A stretch of DNA of 64,000 bases, from NCBI RefSeq assembly GCF_001571385.1, contig NZ_BCNW01000001.1:1-64000 (forward strand). Direction: 5' to 3'. The notes below the pieces were generated by a model, which ran no database searches, was not told the origin of the DNA, and saw nothing but the letters and a program-made list of their open reading frames with translations. The position numbers and the translations under genes are program-made. This stretch comes from Methanofollis ethanolicus. Lineage in GTDB: Archaea > Halobacteriota > Methanomicrobia > Methanomicrobiales > Methanofollaceae. Shown here one piece after another: positions 17,580 to 26,857 of this stretch; the first letter of the stretch is position 1, and each line of letters opens with the position of its first letter.

Positions 17580-17732
17580 CGCGAGCGTGCGGGAAGGCAC
17601 GCCGAGATTTTCATCCGGTATGCTTGATCCGGGAGATCATGCCCGATTCTCCAGAGCCTGAAGTACACCCAAAATACTCCTCCCTCCCATTAACAGAAGA
17701 ACCGAGAAACACTCCCACAGAAAAAAAGAATT

Positions 17733-17996
17733 TCAGACGGTGATCCCCATCAGGTTGAGGAGGACGAGGAGGACCACCCCGATCACGCCGCCGAGGGCGC
17801 AGATGATCACCGTCGCCCAGGAGATGGCAAGGTCGGTCCCGCCGATGTAACCCATCAGGTGGAAGATGTTGATGAGGTACAGGCAGATGAGGCCGACCAC
17901 GGCATTGATGATCAGGGTCATCCCCTCCTTCACGAAGTAGTAGAGGAGGGCGGCAACTGCGATCACCACGGCGATGGTAATGATGGTTTCTATCAT
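17733..17996 (-). CDS. BofA-like small membrane protein
   Basis: 87 residues with three hydrophobic helices (IITIAVVIAVAALLYYFV; LIINAVVGLICLYLINIF; WATVIICALGGVIGVVLLVLL). Length and the NAVVGLICLYLIN segment fit archaeal members of the pro-sigmaK processing inhibitor BofA family. Archaea lack sigma-K, so the bacterial function does not carry over. It ends the transcript with tldE, whose stop abuts its start region (17996/17997). Confidence 0.75.
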   Translation of the reverse strand: MIETIITIAVVIAVAALLYYFVKEGMTLIINAVVGLICLYLINIFHLMGYIGGTDLAISWATVIICALGGVIGVVLLVLLNLMGITV

Positions 17997-19277
17997 CTAT
18001 TTACCAATCAGACGCTGCTTATTTAACCTTAACGCCGGAAGAATCGCGCTTCCGACGATCCGTTCCTCCCTCCCGATCGCCGCCACGGCGCCGAGGAGGT
18101 CGAAGACATTGCCCGCGAACATGGCGCTTCGCACCGGTTCGCCGAACTCGCCGCCCTCGATCCAGGTGGCATTGGAGAGTTCGACGGAGAAGTCGCCGGT
18201 GAGGGGGTTGGCCGTGTGCGCCCCGACAATGTCGTTCACATAGACCGCACGGTCGTCGTCGACGGTGTCGCGCGGGCCGTCGATGACCATGGTGTGGACG
18301 CCGATGGCGGGAGCACCGCCAGGCCCGGCCCTGACCGCCGAACCCGTGCTCTCCTGGCCATAGCGGTAGGCGGTCCGCAGGTCGTAGGCATAGTGCGCCA
18401 GGACGCCGTGGTCGAAGAAGGTGATCGTCCGCGCCGGCACGCCTTCGGCATCGAAACGCGTGCTCCCCAGGCCCCGGCGGGAGGGGTCGTCGAAGACCGA
18501 GATCTCCTCGCCGATGCAGGTCTCGCCGAGTTTCCCGGCAAGCCAGGACCGACCGGCATGGACGTTCCTCCCCGAGAGAGCGGGTTCGAGGACATAGTCC
18601 AGGAACTGAGAGAGGGCGACCGGCGAGAGGACAATGTCGTAGTCCCCGGTCTCGATCTCGCCGGCGTCGGCGCCGTGCTCTGCGAAAAAGGCCGCCTGTT
18701 CACCGACCCTGCGGGGGTCGAGGTCCATGAAGGGAGAGGCGTCGAACTCGAACCCGGTCGAGCGCTCGTGGATGCACTCCAGGGAACAACCCGTGCTCGT
18801 CCTCTCCTGCTCGTACAGGATGCCGGAAGTGTTTGCGATCGTCACTTTTCCCCGCGCCAGGGAGGCAGAACCGCCGGTGACCGCGGCGTCGTGCTCCGCG
18901 GCGCCCTCCAGCATCTCCATACAGATCGACCGCGCCGTCGCCGCGTCCAGGCGGAGAGAGGCGTCGTTGATCTGCGGGGCGTCGGGGAGGGGGGCAGGGC
19001 CGGGAAGGCCGCCCCAATCCTGCGGGTGGGCGAGGCGGGCGCTTGCAAGGGCAGCGTCAAGGCACGCCTCCCAGTCCTTCGGGCTTGCGGTCGAGGAGAC
19101 GCCGATGCGCCCGCCGACGACGACCCGGATGCCGATGCCGAAGCCCTTCGAACCCCCCGCATTCTCGATCCTGTCGCGTTTCAGGTCGGCGGAGACAGAC
19201 TCCCCTTCGGAGATATAGACCTCCACCTCGTCGGCCTTTGCCGCACCGGCACGGAGGATTGCATCAATCAGTTCCAT
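17997..19277 (-). CDS. tldE: TldE/PmbA-like protein (metalloprotease partner)
   Basis: 426 residues from ATG 19277 (MELIDAILRAGAAKADEVEV). PmbA/TldE family: conserved N-terminal domain (LKRDRIENAGGSKGFGIGIRV) and C-terminal half (SWLAGKLGETCIGEEISVFDDPS, NDIVGAHTANPLTGDFSVELS). TldE lacks the zinc motif and acts with TldD as a heterodimeric protease on unfolded peptides. Its start lies 14 bases inside the tldD 3' end, so the two are coupled. An upstream ATG (19295) is possible. Confidence 0.93.
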   Translation of the reverse strand: MELIDAILRAGAAKADEVEVYISEGESVSADLKRDRIENAGGSKGFGIGIRVVVGGRIGVSSTASPKDWEACLDAALASARLAHPQDWGGLPGPAPLPDAPQINDASLRLDAATARSICMEMLEGAAEHDAAVTGGSASLARGKVTIANTSGILYEQERTSTGCSLECIHERSTGFEFDASPFMDLDPRRVGEQAAFFAEHGADAGEIETGDYDIVLSPVALSQFLDYVLEPALSGRNVHAGRSWLAGKLGETCIGEEISVFDDPSRRGLGSTRFDAEGVPARTITFFDHGVLAHYAYDLRTAYRYGQESTGSAVRAGPGGAPAIGVHTMVIDGPRDTVDDDRAVYVNDIVGAHTANPLTGDFSVELSNATWIEGGEFGEPVRSAMFAGNVFDLLGAVAAIGREERIVGSAILPALRLNKQRLIGK

Positions 19278-20589
19278 TGCCACCCACCACCGCATCTTCA
19301 AGGAGCACATGAGGAGAACCGTCGCTTACCGGCACACTCTGCCCGCCTTTTCCGCAATATCCCTCGTGCATCTCCCGGTCATTCCCGAGGAGCGTGATCG
19401 CATGGAGAGTGCCGAGAATGTCCCCGGAGAGAGAGACGTCCCTGACCATTGTCCCGATCTCGCCGTTCTCGATGATGTAGCCGTACTCGGCGTTGAACTG
19501 GAAGACACCCCGGCCGGGATCAACCTGACCGCCGCGGGAACCCTGCAGCAGCACGCCGTTCCGGCACTCGGCGACGATCTCGTCGTACGAGGCGTCGCCT
19601 TCCTCGATGAAGGTGTTGCTCATCCGCACCAGGGGCGCTTCGCCGGGTTCGGCCCGGGCATGGCCGGCAAAACCGTTGCCGACCGCGGCAAGGGTCTGCC
19701 GGGAGTGCATGTAGGCGTTCACCCTGCCGCTCCGGATCAGTTCGGTCCTCCCGACGGCGACACCTTCCGCGTCCACCGGTTCGAAACCGAAGTACGGGAG
19801 GGAAGGGTCGTCGACAATGGTGAGGAGGGGACTCCCGATGCTCTCCCCGGTCTTCCCGGCAAGCACAGAGTTCCCCTCCTGGATCAGGTCGCCCTCGCTC
19901 GCGTGGCCGATCGCCTCGTGGGCGAAGACGCCGGCGAGTTCGGGGTCGAGCACGGCCCGCATCCTGCCGCCCTTCGCCGCCTTCGCGTCGAGGAGGGCGA
20001 GAGCGGTCTGCGCCGCTTTTTCCCCCATCTCCTGCCTGTGGCGGAGGTTGAGGCCCAGGATCGTGTAGTTGCTCTCCCGGCCCATCTGCATCTCGCCGTT
20101 CCGCGAGGCGACGGCAACCACCGAGAAACCGCAGCGCGGGATCTCGTACGAGTATTCGCAGCCCGAGGAATCGACAAAGCGCACTTCTTCGATCGACTCG
20201 GCATACCGGGCCCGGGTGTTGACAATCCCCGGCAGCCTGGCCGCCCCCTCGATCGAGGAGAGAAGTTCGGTCTTTTCTTCAAGAGAGACCTCGACCGGAT
20301 CCTCTCCGGCCTTCGGCACAGGCAGAACGCCCCGCGGGGCGTCGGCAAGGTCGACCTCGTCGCCTGTGATCGCGGCAAGATCGAGTGCCCGCGCGATCAG
20401 CCTGTCGCAGGGTGCGTCGGGGTCGAAGTTCTCCAGGGCGAGGATGCCCCAGCCCTGCGGGCCGAGCAACCTCACAACAGCCTGGTCAAAAAAACTGGTG
20501 CCTGCGGACTCGACCACACCATTGTCGATGTCGACGTGAGTGGCCGAGCCGCGGACATGCCTGATATCATAGTAACGGACGCTGTCCAT
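19264..20589 (-). CDS. tldD: TldD metalloprotease
   Basis: 441 residues. Catalytic subunit of the TldD/TldE protease. The zinc motif HExxxH is present as HEAIGH within GVFAHEAIGHASEGDLI, followed by GKTGESIGSPLLTIVDDPSL. The C-terminal half includes NTFIEEGDASYDEIV and GGQVDPGRGVFQFNAEYGYI. Followed by tldE with 14-base overlap and preceded by lonB by 2 bases: a small protease operon. Confidence 0.95.
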   Translation of the reverse strand: MDSVRYYDIRHVRGSATHVDIDNGVVESAGTSFFDQAVVRLLGPQGWGILALENFDPDAPCDRLIARALDLAAITGDEVDLADAPRGVLPVPKAGEDPVEVSLEEKTELLSSIEGAARLPGIVNTRARYAESIEEVRFVDSSGCEYSYEIPRCGFSVVAVASRNGEMQMGRESNYTILGLNLRHRQEMGEKAAQTALALLDAKAAKGGRMRAVLDPELAGVFAHEAIGHASEGDLIQEGNSVLAGKTGESIGSPLLTIVDDPSLPYFGFEPVDAEGVAVGRTELIRSGRVNAYMHSRQTLAAVGNGFAGHARAEPGEAPLVRMSNTFIEEGDASYDEIVAECRNGVLLQGSRGGQVDPGRGVFQFNAEYGYIIENGEIGTMVRDVSLSGDILGTLHAITLLGNDREMHEGYCGKGGQSVPVSDGSPHVLLEDAVVGGNGTD

Positions 20590-20591
20590 GC

Positions 20592-22520
20592 TTATGCTGC
20601 CAGATGGGTACCGCCGATCGCCGAGGACTCGAGGGCCTTTTTCACCGGCTCGGCGGCGATTTTCTTGAGTTTGTCCAGGAAGAGCTCGCGGTTCTGCGGG
20701 ACAAGGGCCGCTTCGAGCACCTCCTCGATATGCGCAACAGGGATGACCTCGACCATGGAGCGGTAGCGGTCCTCTATGAGCACGTCGCCCAGGTTCGCCT
20801 TCGGGATGATCACCGTCTTGATCCCGGCCTTGGCGGCCGCCTCGATCTTGTAGGTGACGCCGCCGATGGGCAGGACGTCGCCCCGCACCGAGAGGGAACC
20901 GGTCATCGCGAGGTCCTGCTTCACCGGGATACCCTCGATGGCCGATATGACCGCAGTGGCGACGGAGATGGAGGCCGAGTCGCCCTCGACACCGCCGTAC
21001 GTCCCGATGAACTGGATGTGGATATCCATGTTCTTGATGTCCTTGCCGGTGAACTTCTTCAGGATCGCGGAGACGTTCTTGATCGACTCCTGGGCGATCT
21101 CCTTCAGGAGACCGGTGGCAATGACCGTGCCGGCCGCCCCCTGGGTCGGGGTCACCTCGGCGACGATCGGGAGGACCGAGCCCGAGTCGGCACCCATCAC
21201 GGCAAGACCGTTCACCCGACCGACCTGTGTGCCGGTCACGACGGTGAGGTCGTAGTCACGGCTGCGGTGGATATACTCGTCGGAGATCTGCTGCTCGATC
21301 GAGCGGGCCGTGTTCTTCGCCGCAAGGACGTGCCTGGCCGATGTCACATCGGCACTCTCCTGCCTGGCGATGTCGCCTGCGACCCGGATCAGACCACCCA
21401 TCTCACGGAGTTTCAGGGTGAGGTGGCCCTTCCTGTTGGAACGGCGCTGTGCCTCCCTGATCACCTCTTCGATGGCGCTCCTGTCGAAGTGCGGGATCTT
21501 CCCGTCGTTCTTGACTTCCTGGGCGATGAACCGGATGAACTTCTCCCTGTTCTCCGGGGTGTCGAGCATCGTGTCCTGCATGTAGACCTCGTAGCCGTAG
21601 CCGCGGATACGGGACCGCAGGGCAGGGTGCATCCCCTGCATGGCGTCGAGGTTGCCCGCGGCGATCATGATGAACCGGCAGGGCACGGCCTCGGTCCTGA
21701 CCATGGCACCGCTCGAACGCTCGGACTGGCCGGTGATGGGGAACTCCCCTTCCTGGAGAGCGGTGAGAAGGTTCTGCTGGGAGTGCGGGGTCAGGGTGTT
21801 GATCTCGTCGATGAAGAGCACGCCGCCGTTTGCCCGGTGGATTGCGCCGGCCTCGACGCGGTCGTGGGCCGGGGTCTCCAGGCCGCCGGACTGGAAGGGG
21901 TCGTGGCGGACGTCGCCGAGGAGGGCGCCGGCATGCGAACCGGTGCCGTCGATGAAGGGAGCGATGCTGTTCGGTTCGCTGGAAACGAGGAGTTTCGGGA
22001 TCATCGCATCCTCACGCGGCCGCGAGTACTGGAGGGCCATGAAGATGAAGGCGGCGGCGATGATGCCCATCAGCGCCTGGCCGGCGATGAGAGCGTAACC
22101 GATAATGCCGAAGATCAGGAGCATGACGAGAGTGTTCCTCATCTGCTTCCTCTTCGCGGCCTCGGCCTTGTGAGCCGTCACGATCTGTTTGCCTCTTCCT
22201 GCCGCTACCGTCCTGATGATGGGGTTGTTCGAGTCCTCGACATTCGGGTACACGAGAATGTCCTTGAGCTCCTCCTTGGGGAGGAGTTCGGCCATCGCCT
22301 TCGCAAGCATCGACTTGCCCGTTCCCGGGTTGCCGATCATCATCACGTGCCTGCGCTGGGTGGCCGCTTTCTTAATCACCTCCACGGCTGCGTCCTGACC
22401 GATCACCTGATCGATCAGCCGGGGTGGGACGGTGACCTCGGAAGAGCTTGTGATGGCAGAGCCCTGAAGGAGATCCTCGTCCGTTTTCTTCTCAAGGATG
22501 TTAGAAACAGTGTCTTGCAT
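20592..22520 (-). CDS. lonB: Archaeal membrane-bound Lon protease (LonB)
   Basis: 642 residues from ATG 22520. ATP-dependent protease held at the membrane. AAA+ P-loop GNPGTGKS at 63-70; two membrane helices (about 130-163) inserted in the AAA domain, which marks the archaeal LonB type; Walker B-like [11 protein letters not shown]; proteolytic domain with the Ser of [15 protein letters not shown] and the Lys of [14 protein letters not shown] eight codons upstream is in frame, but the promoter position favours ATG. First gene of lonB-tldD-tldE-bofA-like. Confidence 0.96.
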   Translation of the reverse strand: MQDTVSNILEKKTDEDLLQGSAITSSSEVTVPPRLIDQVIGQDAAVEVIKKAATQRRHVMMIGNPGTGKSMLAKAMAELLPKEELKDILVYPNVEDSNNPIIRTVAAGRGKQIVTAHKAEAAKRKQMRNTLVMLLIFGIIGYALIAGQALMGIIAAAFIFMALQYSRPREDAMIPKLLVSSEPNSIAPFIDGTGSHAGALLGDVRHDPFQSGGLETPAHDRVEAGAIHRANGGVLFIDEINTLTPHSQQNLLTALQEGEFPITGQSERSSGAMVRTEAVPCRFIMIAAGNLDAMQGMHPALRSRIRGYGYEVYMQDTMLDTPENREKFIRFIAQEVKNDGKIPHFDRSAIEEVIREAQRRSNRKGHLTLKLREMGGLIRVAGDIARQESADVTSARHVLAAKNTARSIEQQISDEYIHRSRDYDLTVVTGTQVGRVNGLAVMGADSGSVLPIVAEVTPTQGAAGTVIATGLLKEIAQESIKNVSAILKKFTGKDIKNMDIHIQFIGTYGGVEGDSASISVATAVISAIEGIPVKQDLAMTGSLSVRGDVLPIGGVTYKIEAAAKAGIKTVIIPKANLGDVLIEDRYRSMVEVIPVAHIEEVLEAALVPQNRELFLDKLKKIAAEPVKKALESSAIGGTHLAA

Positions 22521-22550
22521 GAGCAGTGCAACCTCATTGGGCAATGATAC

Positions 22551-22557
22551 TTATATA
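22551..22557 (-). promoter_or_regulatory. TATA box for lonB (possibly shared with prs)
   Basis: TATATAA on the minus strand is centred 34 bases from the lonB ATG, giving a very short leader. The same TTATATA read on the plus strand, or TTTAAG near 22573, could serve prs; the gap between the two ATGs is only 85 bp. Confidence 0.5.
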
Positions 22558-22605
22558 CTATTTTCATGATAGTTTAAGTAGTTTCAGCTGGGGGAAAAAC
22601 CAGAA

Positions 22606-23457
22606 ATGAAGGTTGTATGCACAGAAAAATCCCAGATACTCGCCGTTCGGATCGCCGATGAACTCGGGGTCCAGGTAGCCGACACCCGCTTCGCCCGCTT
22701 CCCTGACGGGGAGCTGTACCTGCAGGTCACAGAACCCCTGGACGACGAGACCGTGATCGTGGGGAGCGTCACCGATAATGACGCTTTTATTCAGTTGATG
22801 CTCCTCGTCGACGCCTGCGAGACGACGACAAACACTCTGGTCATCCCGTATCTCGGCTATGCCAGGCAGGACAAGAAGTTCAAGGACGGCGAGCCGGTGA
22901 GCGCCCGCGTCGCCGCCCGGGCCCTCTCCCGCGGGGTCACCGACGTGATCACCGTCAATATCCACGAGAAGGACATTGCCGGGCATTTCGACGTCCCCTC
23001 CCACGACCTCTCGCTTGCGACCGAGATCGGGGAGTACCTGAAAGGCAGGAACCTCGACAACCCCCTGATCCTGGCCCCCGACTCCGGGGCTGCGGACTTT
23101 GCGGCCGAGATCGCGGCCGCAGGCGGGTGGCAGTGTGACTACCTGAAAAAGACCAGAATTTCCGGCGAGGAGGTCAGGATGGAGCCGAAGACCTTCGACG
23201 TCTCCGGCCGCGAGGTCGTCATCACCGACGACATCATCTCGACCGGCGGGACTCTGGCTACGGCGACGAAGATGCTCTATGCCCAGGGTGCGGCGGCTGT
23301 CCATGCCATCTGCGTCCACGGCGTCTTCACCGGCGGGGCCTATGTCCACCTCAGGAGTGCCGGAGTGAAGAGCGTCGTCTGCTCGGACACGATCGAGCGG
23401 GCATGCTCCGAGGTCTCGGCGGCACGGTGCATCGCGGCAGCCCTGCGGAAATGTTAG
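22606..23457 (+). CDS. prs: Ribose-phosphate pyrophosphokinase
   Basis: 283 residues, typical of archaeal (class III-like) enzymes. Makes PRPP from ribose 5-phosphate and ATP for purines, pyrimidines and histidine. Seen: PRPP loop VVITDDIISTGGTL, the flexible catalytic region FKDGEPVSARVAARAL with preceding YLGYARQDK (ATP binding), and the opening FARFPDGELYLQV. Overlaps rtcA by 7 bases. PurF and PurM elsewhere in the window use its product. Confidence 0.96.
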   Translation: MKVVCTEKSQILAVRIADELGVQVADTRFARFPDGELYLQVTEPLDDETVIVGSVTDNDAFIQLMLLVDACETTTNTLVIPYLGYARQDKKFKDGEPVSARVAARALSRGVTDVITVNIHEKDIAGHFDVPSHDLSLATEIGEYLKGRNLDNPLILAPDSGAADFAAEIAAAGGWQCDYLKKTRISGEEVRMEPKTFDVSGREVVITDDIISTGGTLATATKMLYAQGAAAVHAICVHGVFTGGAYVHLRSAGVKSVVCSDTIERACSEVSAARCIAAALRKC

Positions 23458-24437
23458 AGGTCGACGGGGCCGTCGGGGAGGTCGACGGGGCCGTCGGGGA
23501 GGGCGGCGGGCAGGTGGTGAGGACCGCGGTCGCCCTTGCGGCCCTCACCGGCACGCCCATCAGGGTCACGAGGATCAGGGCGAACCGCCCGAAACCCGGG
23601 CTTGCGGCCCAGCACTGCACGGCGGTGCAGGCGGTCGCCCTCGCCTGCGGGGCAGAGATGAGGGGGTGCCGCCGGGAGAGCGACACCCTGACTTTTGCGC
23701 CCGGCAAGGTCGGGAAGACCAAGATCGACCTTGCGATCGGCACGGCCGGGAGCATCCCTCTCGTCCTCCAGGCCTGGTTGCCTGTGGCCCTGGAGGCAGG
23801 GGGGACGATCACCCTCACCGGCGGGACCGAGGTCTCGAAGAGCCCGACCATCGACTATTTTTCCGAGGTGCTCGTGCCTCTCCTCCGCGCCCACGGGGCG
23901 AGGATAGAGGTGGAGGTCCTCGGCCGGGGATACTTCCCGGTCGGCGGCGGGCGGGTGCGGGTCACGGTCGAGCCCTCGACACTCGCCCCCCTCGCCATCG
24001 GAGGGGTGCCTGCCCATGCCGGGATCATCTCCTGCTCCCAGAACCTCCCTGACCACGTGGCCGAGAGGCAGGCACAGGCGGCATCTGCCGCCCTCCCCGG
24101 TTTCCCGGTCCGGATCGAGAGGACGCCCGGGCCTGGCACCGGCACGTCGGTGACGGTCTTTGAAGGGGCGAAAGGCGGCGTCGCCGTCGGGAGGCGCGGC
24201 CTTCCCGCGGAAAAGGTTGGCTGGATGGCGGCAGACGAACTGCTCGCCGCCCGGGCGGTCGCCTGCGATGTCGACGTCCACCTTGCCGACCAGCTCCTCG
24301 TCTACCTTGCGAGGGCCGGGGGGTCGTACTCGGCGCCCGGTGTATCGAGCCACGCGGCGACGACCTGCCACCTGCTCTCCCTCTTCGGCTACGAGATCGC
24401 CGTTTCAGGCACCACACCGGCGGTGTTCTCGGCATGA
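23451..24437 (+). CDS. rtcA: RNA 3'-terminal phosphate cyclase
   Basis: 328 residues from ATG 23451. Converts RNA 3'-phosphates to 2',3'-cyclic phosphates using ATP through a covalent histidyl-AMP; the active-site His lies in [14 protein letters not shown] near the C-terminus. [17 protein letters not shown] and [17 protein letters not shown] are family hallmarks. Odd feature: the start reads [20 protein letters not shown], in which EVDGAVG is doubled by a 21-bp direct repeat (about 23457-23498); family members normally have this block once. Overlaps prs (7 bases) and nob1 (ATGA). Confidence 0.93.
   Translation: MLEVDGAVGEVDGAVGEGGGQVVRTAVALAALTGTPIRVTRIRANRPKPGLAAQHCTAVQAVALACGAEMRGCRRESDTLTFAPGKVGKTKIDLAIGTAGSIPLVLQAWLPVALEAGGTITLTGGTEVSKSPTIDYFSEVLVPLLRAHGARIEVEVLGRGYFPVGGGRVRVTVEPSTLAPLAIGGVPAHAGIISCSQNLPDHVAERQAQAASAALPGFPVRIERTPGPGTGTSVTVFEGAKGGVAVGRRGLPAEKVGWMAADELLAARAVACDVDVHLADQLLVYLARAGGSYSAPGVSSHAATTCHLLSLFGYEIAVSGTTPAVFSA
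23457..23498 (+). repeat. 21-bp in-frame tandem duplication in rtcA
   Basis: Two head-to-tail identical copies of a 21-base unit starting GAGGTCGACGGGGCC (23457-23477 and 23478-23498). It inserts seven residues into the first beta strand of RtcA. Confidence 0.85.
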
Positions 24438-24889
24438 AGGCGGTCCTCGACGCCACGGCGTTCTTCGTGGACCGCCCCTATGCCGGGGAGCTGTACACGA
24501 CGCCCGAGGTCGTCGCCGAACTGGTGGACCTGCGGGCAAAGTGCCGGTACGAGGCACTCCTTGCAGAGTGGCTCGCCGTTGCCAGTCCCTCCCCGGAGAG
24601 CACCCTCGCCGCACGGGAGGCGGCCGGGAAGAGCCGCGACATCGGCGTCCTCTCCCCGACCGACCTCTCCGTGCTTGCCCTCGCCCGCGAACTCGGGGCA
24701 GCGGTGTACACCGACGACTTCGCCCTCCAGAACGCGGCACTGCGCCTCGGCGTCGCCACGGAGCCGATCCAGCAGAGGCGGGCCGCAAAGGTGGCATGGA
24801 AGTACCGCTGCACCGGCTGCGGCCGGTACTTCGGGCACGAAGGGGAGTGCCCGGTCTGCGGGTCGGCGATAAAGAGAAAGAGACGGTAG
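24434..24889 (+). CDS. nob1: Nob1-type rRNA maturation endonuclease
   Basis: 151 residues. PIN-domain nuclease (about 1-120) with acidic residues in [21 protein letters not shown] and [10 protein letters not shown]...VYTDDF, followed by a zinc ribbon with [19 protein letters not shown]. This order, PIN then ribbon, is that of archaeal Nob1, which trims the 3' end of 16S rRNA. The start overlaps the rtcA stop (ATGA), so two RNA-end processing enzymes are co-translated. Confidence 0.92.
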   Translation: MKAVLDATAFFVDRPYAGELYTTPEVVAELVDLRAKCRYEALLAEWLAVASPSPESTLAAREAAGKSRDIGVLSPTDLSVLALARELGAAVYTDDFALQNAALRLGVATEPIQQRRAAKVAWKYRCTGCGRYFGHEGECPVCGSAIKRKRR

Positions 24890-24943
24890 GCCTTCAGGGG
24901 GCGATGCCCCCTCCATCGCCGGGAGGAAGAGCCCCGCAAACGC

Positions 24944-24950
24944 TTAAATA
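24944..24950 (+). promoter_or_regulatory. TATA box of the PyrE-like gene
   Basis: TTAAATA lies 23-29 bases upstream of ATG 24973, so the transcript is probably leaderless. Confidence 0.55.
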
Positions 24951-24972
24951 TCCATCCGAAGACCACTCTTCT

Positions 24973-25593
24973 ATGAGTTCCCTCGACGAACTGATCAACA
25001 AGGCGCAGATCCTCCTCTCCGACGGCCATAGCCCGGAGCAGATCGCGGACGAGCTCTCCCTCTCGATGGAGACGGTGACCTGGCTTCTGACGCAGCAGCG
25101 GAGTGCCGAGGCGCCGAAGGACGTGCACATCGACTGGACGGCGATGAGCAGCGACGCGGGGATGCTCGACCTTGTCGGGCAGATGCTGGTCAGGCGGCAC
25201 GAGGGCGCCGCCGCAGACGGGCAGTTCTTCTCCGGCCCCGATGCCGCAGCATACGACACCGTCGTCGGCATCTCCCTCTCCGGAGTCCCGATGGCGACGA
25301 TCATCGCCGGCCGGACAGGGAAGAGGCTTGCGATCTATCACCCGGCAAAACACAGCCCTGCCGAGAAGAAGGTCGGTTCGATCTCCGGGAACTTCGCTTC
25401 CATCGCCGGGCACGCCTGCGTCATCGTCGACGACGTGATCACGACAGGCAGGACACTCCACGAGGTCGTGGACTACCTGCGGTCTCACGGGGCGAGGCCG
25501 GTCGCGATCTGGGTGATCTTTGACAAGAGGGACGTGCGGGCCGTCGAGGGAGTGCCTGTCCTCCCGCTCTGCACGGTCTCGCGGATTGACTGA
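24973..25593 (+). CDS. PyrE-like HTH/phosphoribosyltransferase regulator (GfcR type)
   Basis: 206 residues. N-terminal helix-turn-helix (about 5-40: [20 protein letters not shown]), then an orotate phosphoribosyltransferase-like fold with the PRPP loop [13 protein letters not shown]. This is the archaeal 'orotate phosphoribosyltransferase-like protein' family; in haloarchaea its member GfcR is a transcriptional regulator of sugar metabolism. Whether this protein is enzyme or regulator cannot be read from sequence; the HTH argues for DNA binding. A T7 run follows the stop at once. Confidence 0.88.
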   Translation: MSSLDELINKAQILLSDGHSPEQIADELSLSMETVTWLLTQQRSAEAPKDVHIDWTAMSSDAGMLDLVGQMLVRRHEGAAADGQFFSGPDAAAYDTVVGISLSGVPMATIIAGRTGKRLAIYHPAKHSPAEKKVGSISGNFASIAGHACVIVDDVITTGRTLHEVVDYLRSHGARPVAIWVIFDKRDVRAVEGVPVLPLCTVSRID

Positions 25594-25599
25594 GATCCC

Positions 25600-25606
25600 T
25601 TTTTTT
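25600..25606 (+). terminator. T-run terminator after the PyrE-like gene
   Basis: Seven T begin 7 bases after the TGA. The last 33 bases of the gene plus this T-run recur at 26863-26898. Confidence 0.55.
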
Positions 25607-26048
25607 GGCACCAGAGAATCCAATTCTGGCGTGTCCGGGGCACATCAAAAATGTCCCTGAAGAGAAATATAGTTGGAACTTGAGAAAATCGGCTTTGTAG
25701 AAATCCTGGCTCTGTAAAAACCCTCACCTTTTCCGTGTATGAACGTGGCCCAACCGCCTTCCTACATCTTCGCACCGGGGGACTACGCCCCCGGACCCCT
25801 GCTCAGGATTGGTCCCGGGAAGACAGGGTCGGTGTCCTGAAGGAGGAGGCCATCCCTGTCCCCATCTTAATGACAGGGAGTATGGGATGAGGAAGCGATA
25901 GCGACCGTGAGAAAACCGTAGGTTTTCGAGCGGCAACCTCCCGGACCAGACACTTCCGAATATAATTTTTCGGCTTTGTAGAAATCCTCCTCCATCGGTT
26001 GATAGTGCGTGCTGATCCTCTGCCTTCCCCTTCCCGTTCGCCGGGGGA
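25607..26048. repeat. Intergenic tract made of dispersed repeats
   Basis: No gene seen. Contains hairpin CCGGGGGACTACGCCCCCGG at 25775-25794 and, at 26041-26060, a second identical copy. After the first, the text GGTCCCGGGAAG...GAGGAGGCCATCCCTG and CCATCTTAATGACAGGGAGTATGGG closely matches 35175-35255. About 25886-25935 carries an inserted segment with its own hairpin GAAAACC-GTA-GGTTTTC that is absent from the 35.2-kb copy. Both units start with GCTTTGTAGAAATCCT. Confidence 0.8.
25775..25794. repeat. Dispersed GC hairpin
   Basis: CCGGGGGACTACGCCCCCGG, perfect palindrome with a 6-base loop. Confidence 0.85.
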
Positions 26049-26115
26049 CTACGCCCCCGGACCCCCGCGCGAGGATTGGTCCGGGAAGAAAAGGTCGGAG
26101 TCCTGGAGGAGGAGG
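25970..26115. repeat. Long dispersed repeat copy, matches 35068-35212
   Basis: About 140 bases are nearly identical to 35068-35212 (few substitutions): GGCTTTGTAGAAATCCTCC, then TTGATAGTGCGTGCTGATCC, the hairpin at 26041-26060, and GCGCGAGGATTGGTC. Its right end overlaps the decayed cstA 3' end, which appears truncated by it. Confidence 0.85.
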
Positions 26116-26672
26116 GTTGCGAGAATGAAGTACACGGTGATAATCCCCAGCCAGAGGTCGAAGGAGATAGGGACGGCCTCGAAGGTGCTGAGGAGTTTTG
26201 CGGCGCCGATGAGAAAGACCGTGCCCACCAGGAGGAGGAGGACGGCGGCATACACCCGCATCAGGTCTTTGACAAGGGGGCCGAGGTACCGGCCCACCGC
26301 TTCGGGGATAGACTGACCACCATTCCGGTACGAGAGGAGACCGGCACAGTAGTCGTGGACACCACCGACAAGGATGCAGCCGAAGGTGATTCCAGAGGAA
26401 GGCCACCGGCCCCCAGAGAGCGCCGGCGACCGCCCCATAGATCGGTCGAGGCCGGCGATGTTGAGGAACTGGATGAGAAACACCCGCACTTTCCCCATCG
26501 GGACATAGTCGACGCCGTCACCATGGGCGACGGCAGGCGAGGCTCCCGGTGCACCGGCCCCGAAGACACGTTCCAGGCGGGGGGCGAAGAGGAAATAGCC
26601 GAGACCGATAATCCCGAAGAGGGCAAGCAGTGTGAACATAGGGATGCCGGATAAATGCTGGAATAGAATCAT
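26049..26672 (-). pseudogene. cstA: Decayed and truncated carbon starvation protein CstA
   Basis: The frame resembles the N-terminal third of CstA, a large membrane peptide/pyruvate transporter family normally over 450 residues: FTLLALFGIIGLGYFLFAPRLERVFG, IQFLNIAGL, and GCILVGGVHDYCAGLLSYRNGGQSIPEAVGRYLG. Only about 190 residues remain; the last ~18 codons are encoded by the dispersed repeat. Between about 26449 and 26391 the frame is shifted: another phase reads PIYGAVAGALWGPVAFLW, the expected CstA text, so a lost base and a gained base compensate each other. Likely natural start MFTLLAL (26639). Non-functional or sequencing error at two sites; the truncation favours a pseudogene. Confidence 0.75.
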
Positions 26673-26857
26673 CGGAGGGTTGATATTATCCTGGCGATCT
26701 TCTCCGGAACACCGTGGGCATGTTCCTCTCCAGACGGCCAGGAGGCTTTACGATCTTGCCCCCGGCAAAGCACAATCCAACCCAGGGGAAAGACGTTTCC
26801 ATTCCTGGGAGTATCGCCCGCTCAAAAGGCAGTCAGGTGTCATCGTCGGCAACGGCA

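Larger units (their letters stand above)
17052..17732. other. 681-bp intergenic region with dispersed hairpins
   Basis: Lies between two convergent genes. It holds two copies of the CCGGGGG/CCCCCGG hairpin (17183-17227, 17561-17579), a long hairpin (17263-17306), and a segment (about 17590-17670) that recurs near 59480-59545. Short open frames here have no recognisable protein features and I see no gene. Confidence 0.8.

Noticed and set aside
17378-17668. 96-codon minus-strand frame between convergent genes
   Set aside because: It runs through repeat-family DNA that recurs at 59.5 kb without the frame being kept.
20604-22547. 647-codon plus-strand frame
   Set aside because: Antisense to lonB, with no recognisable protein text.
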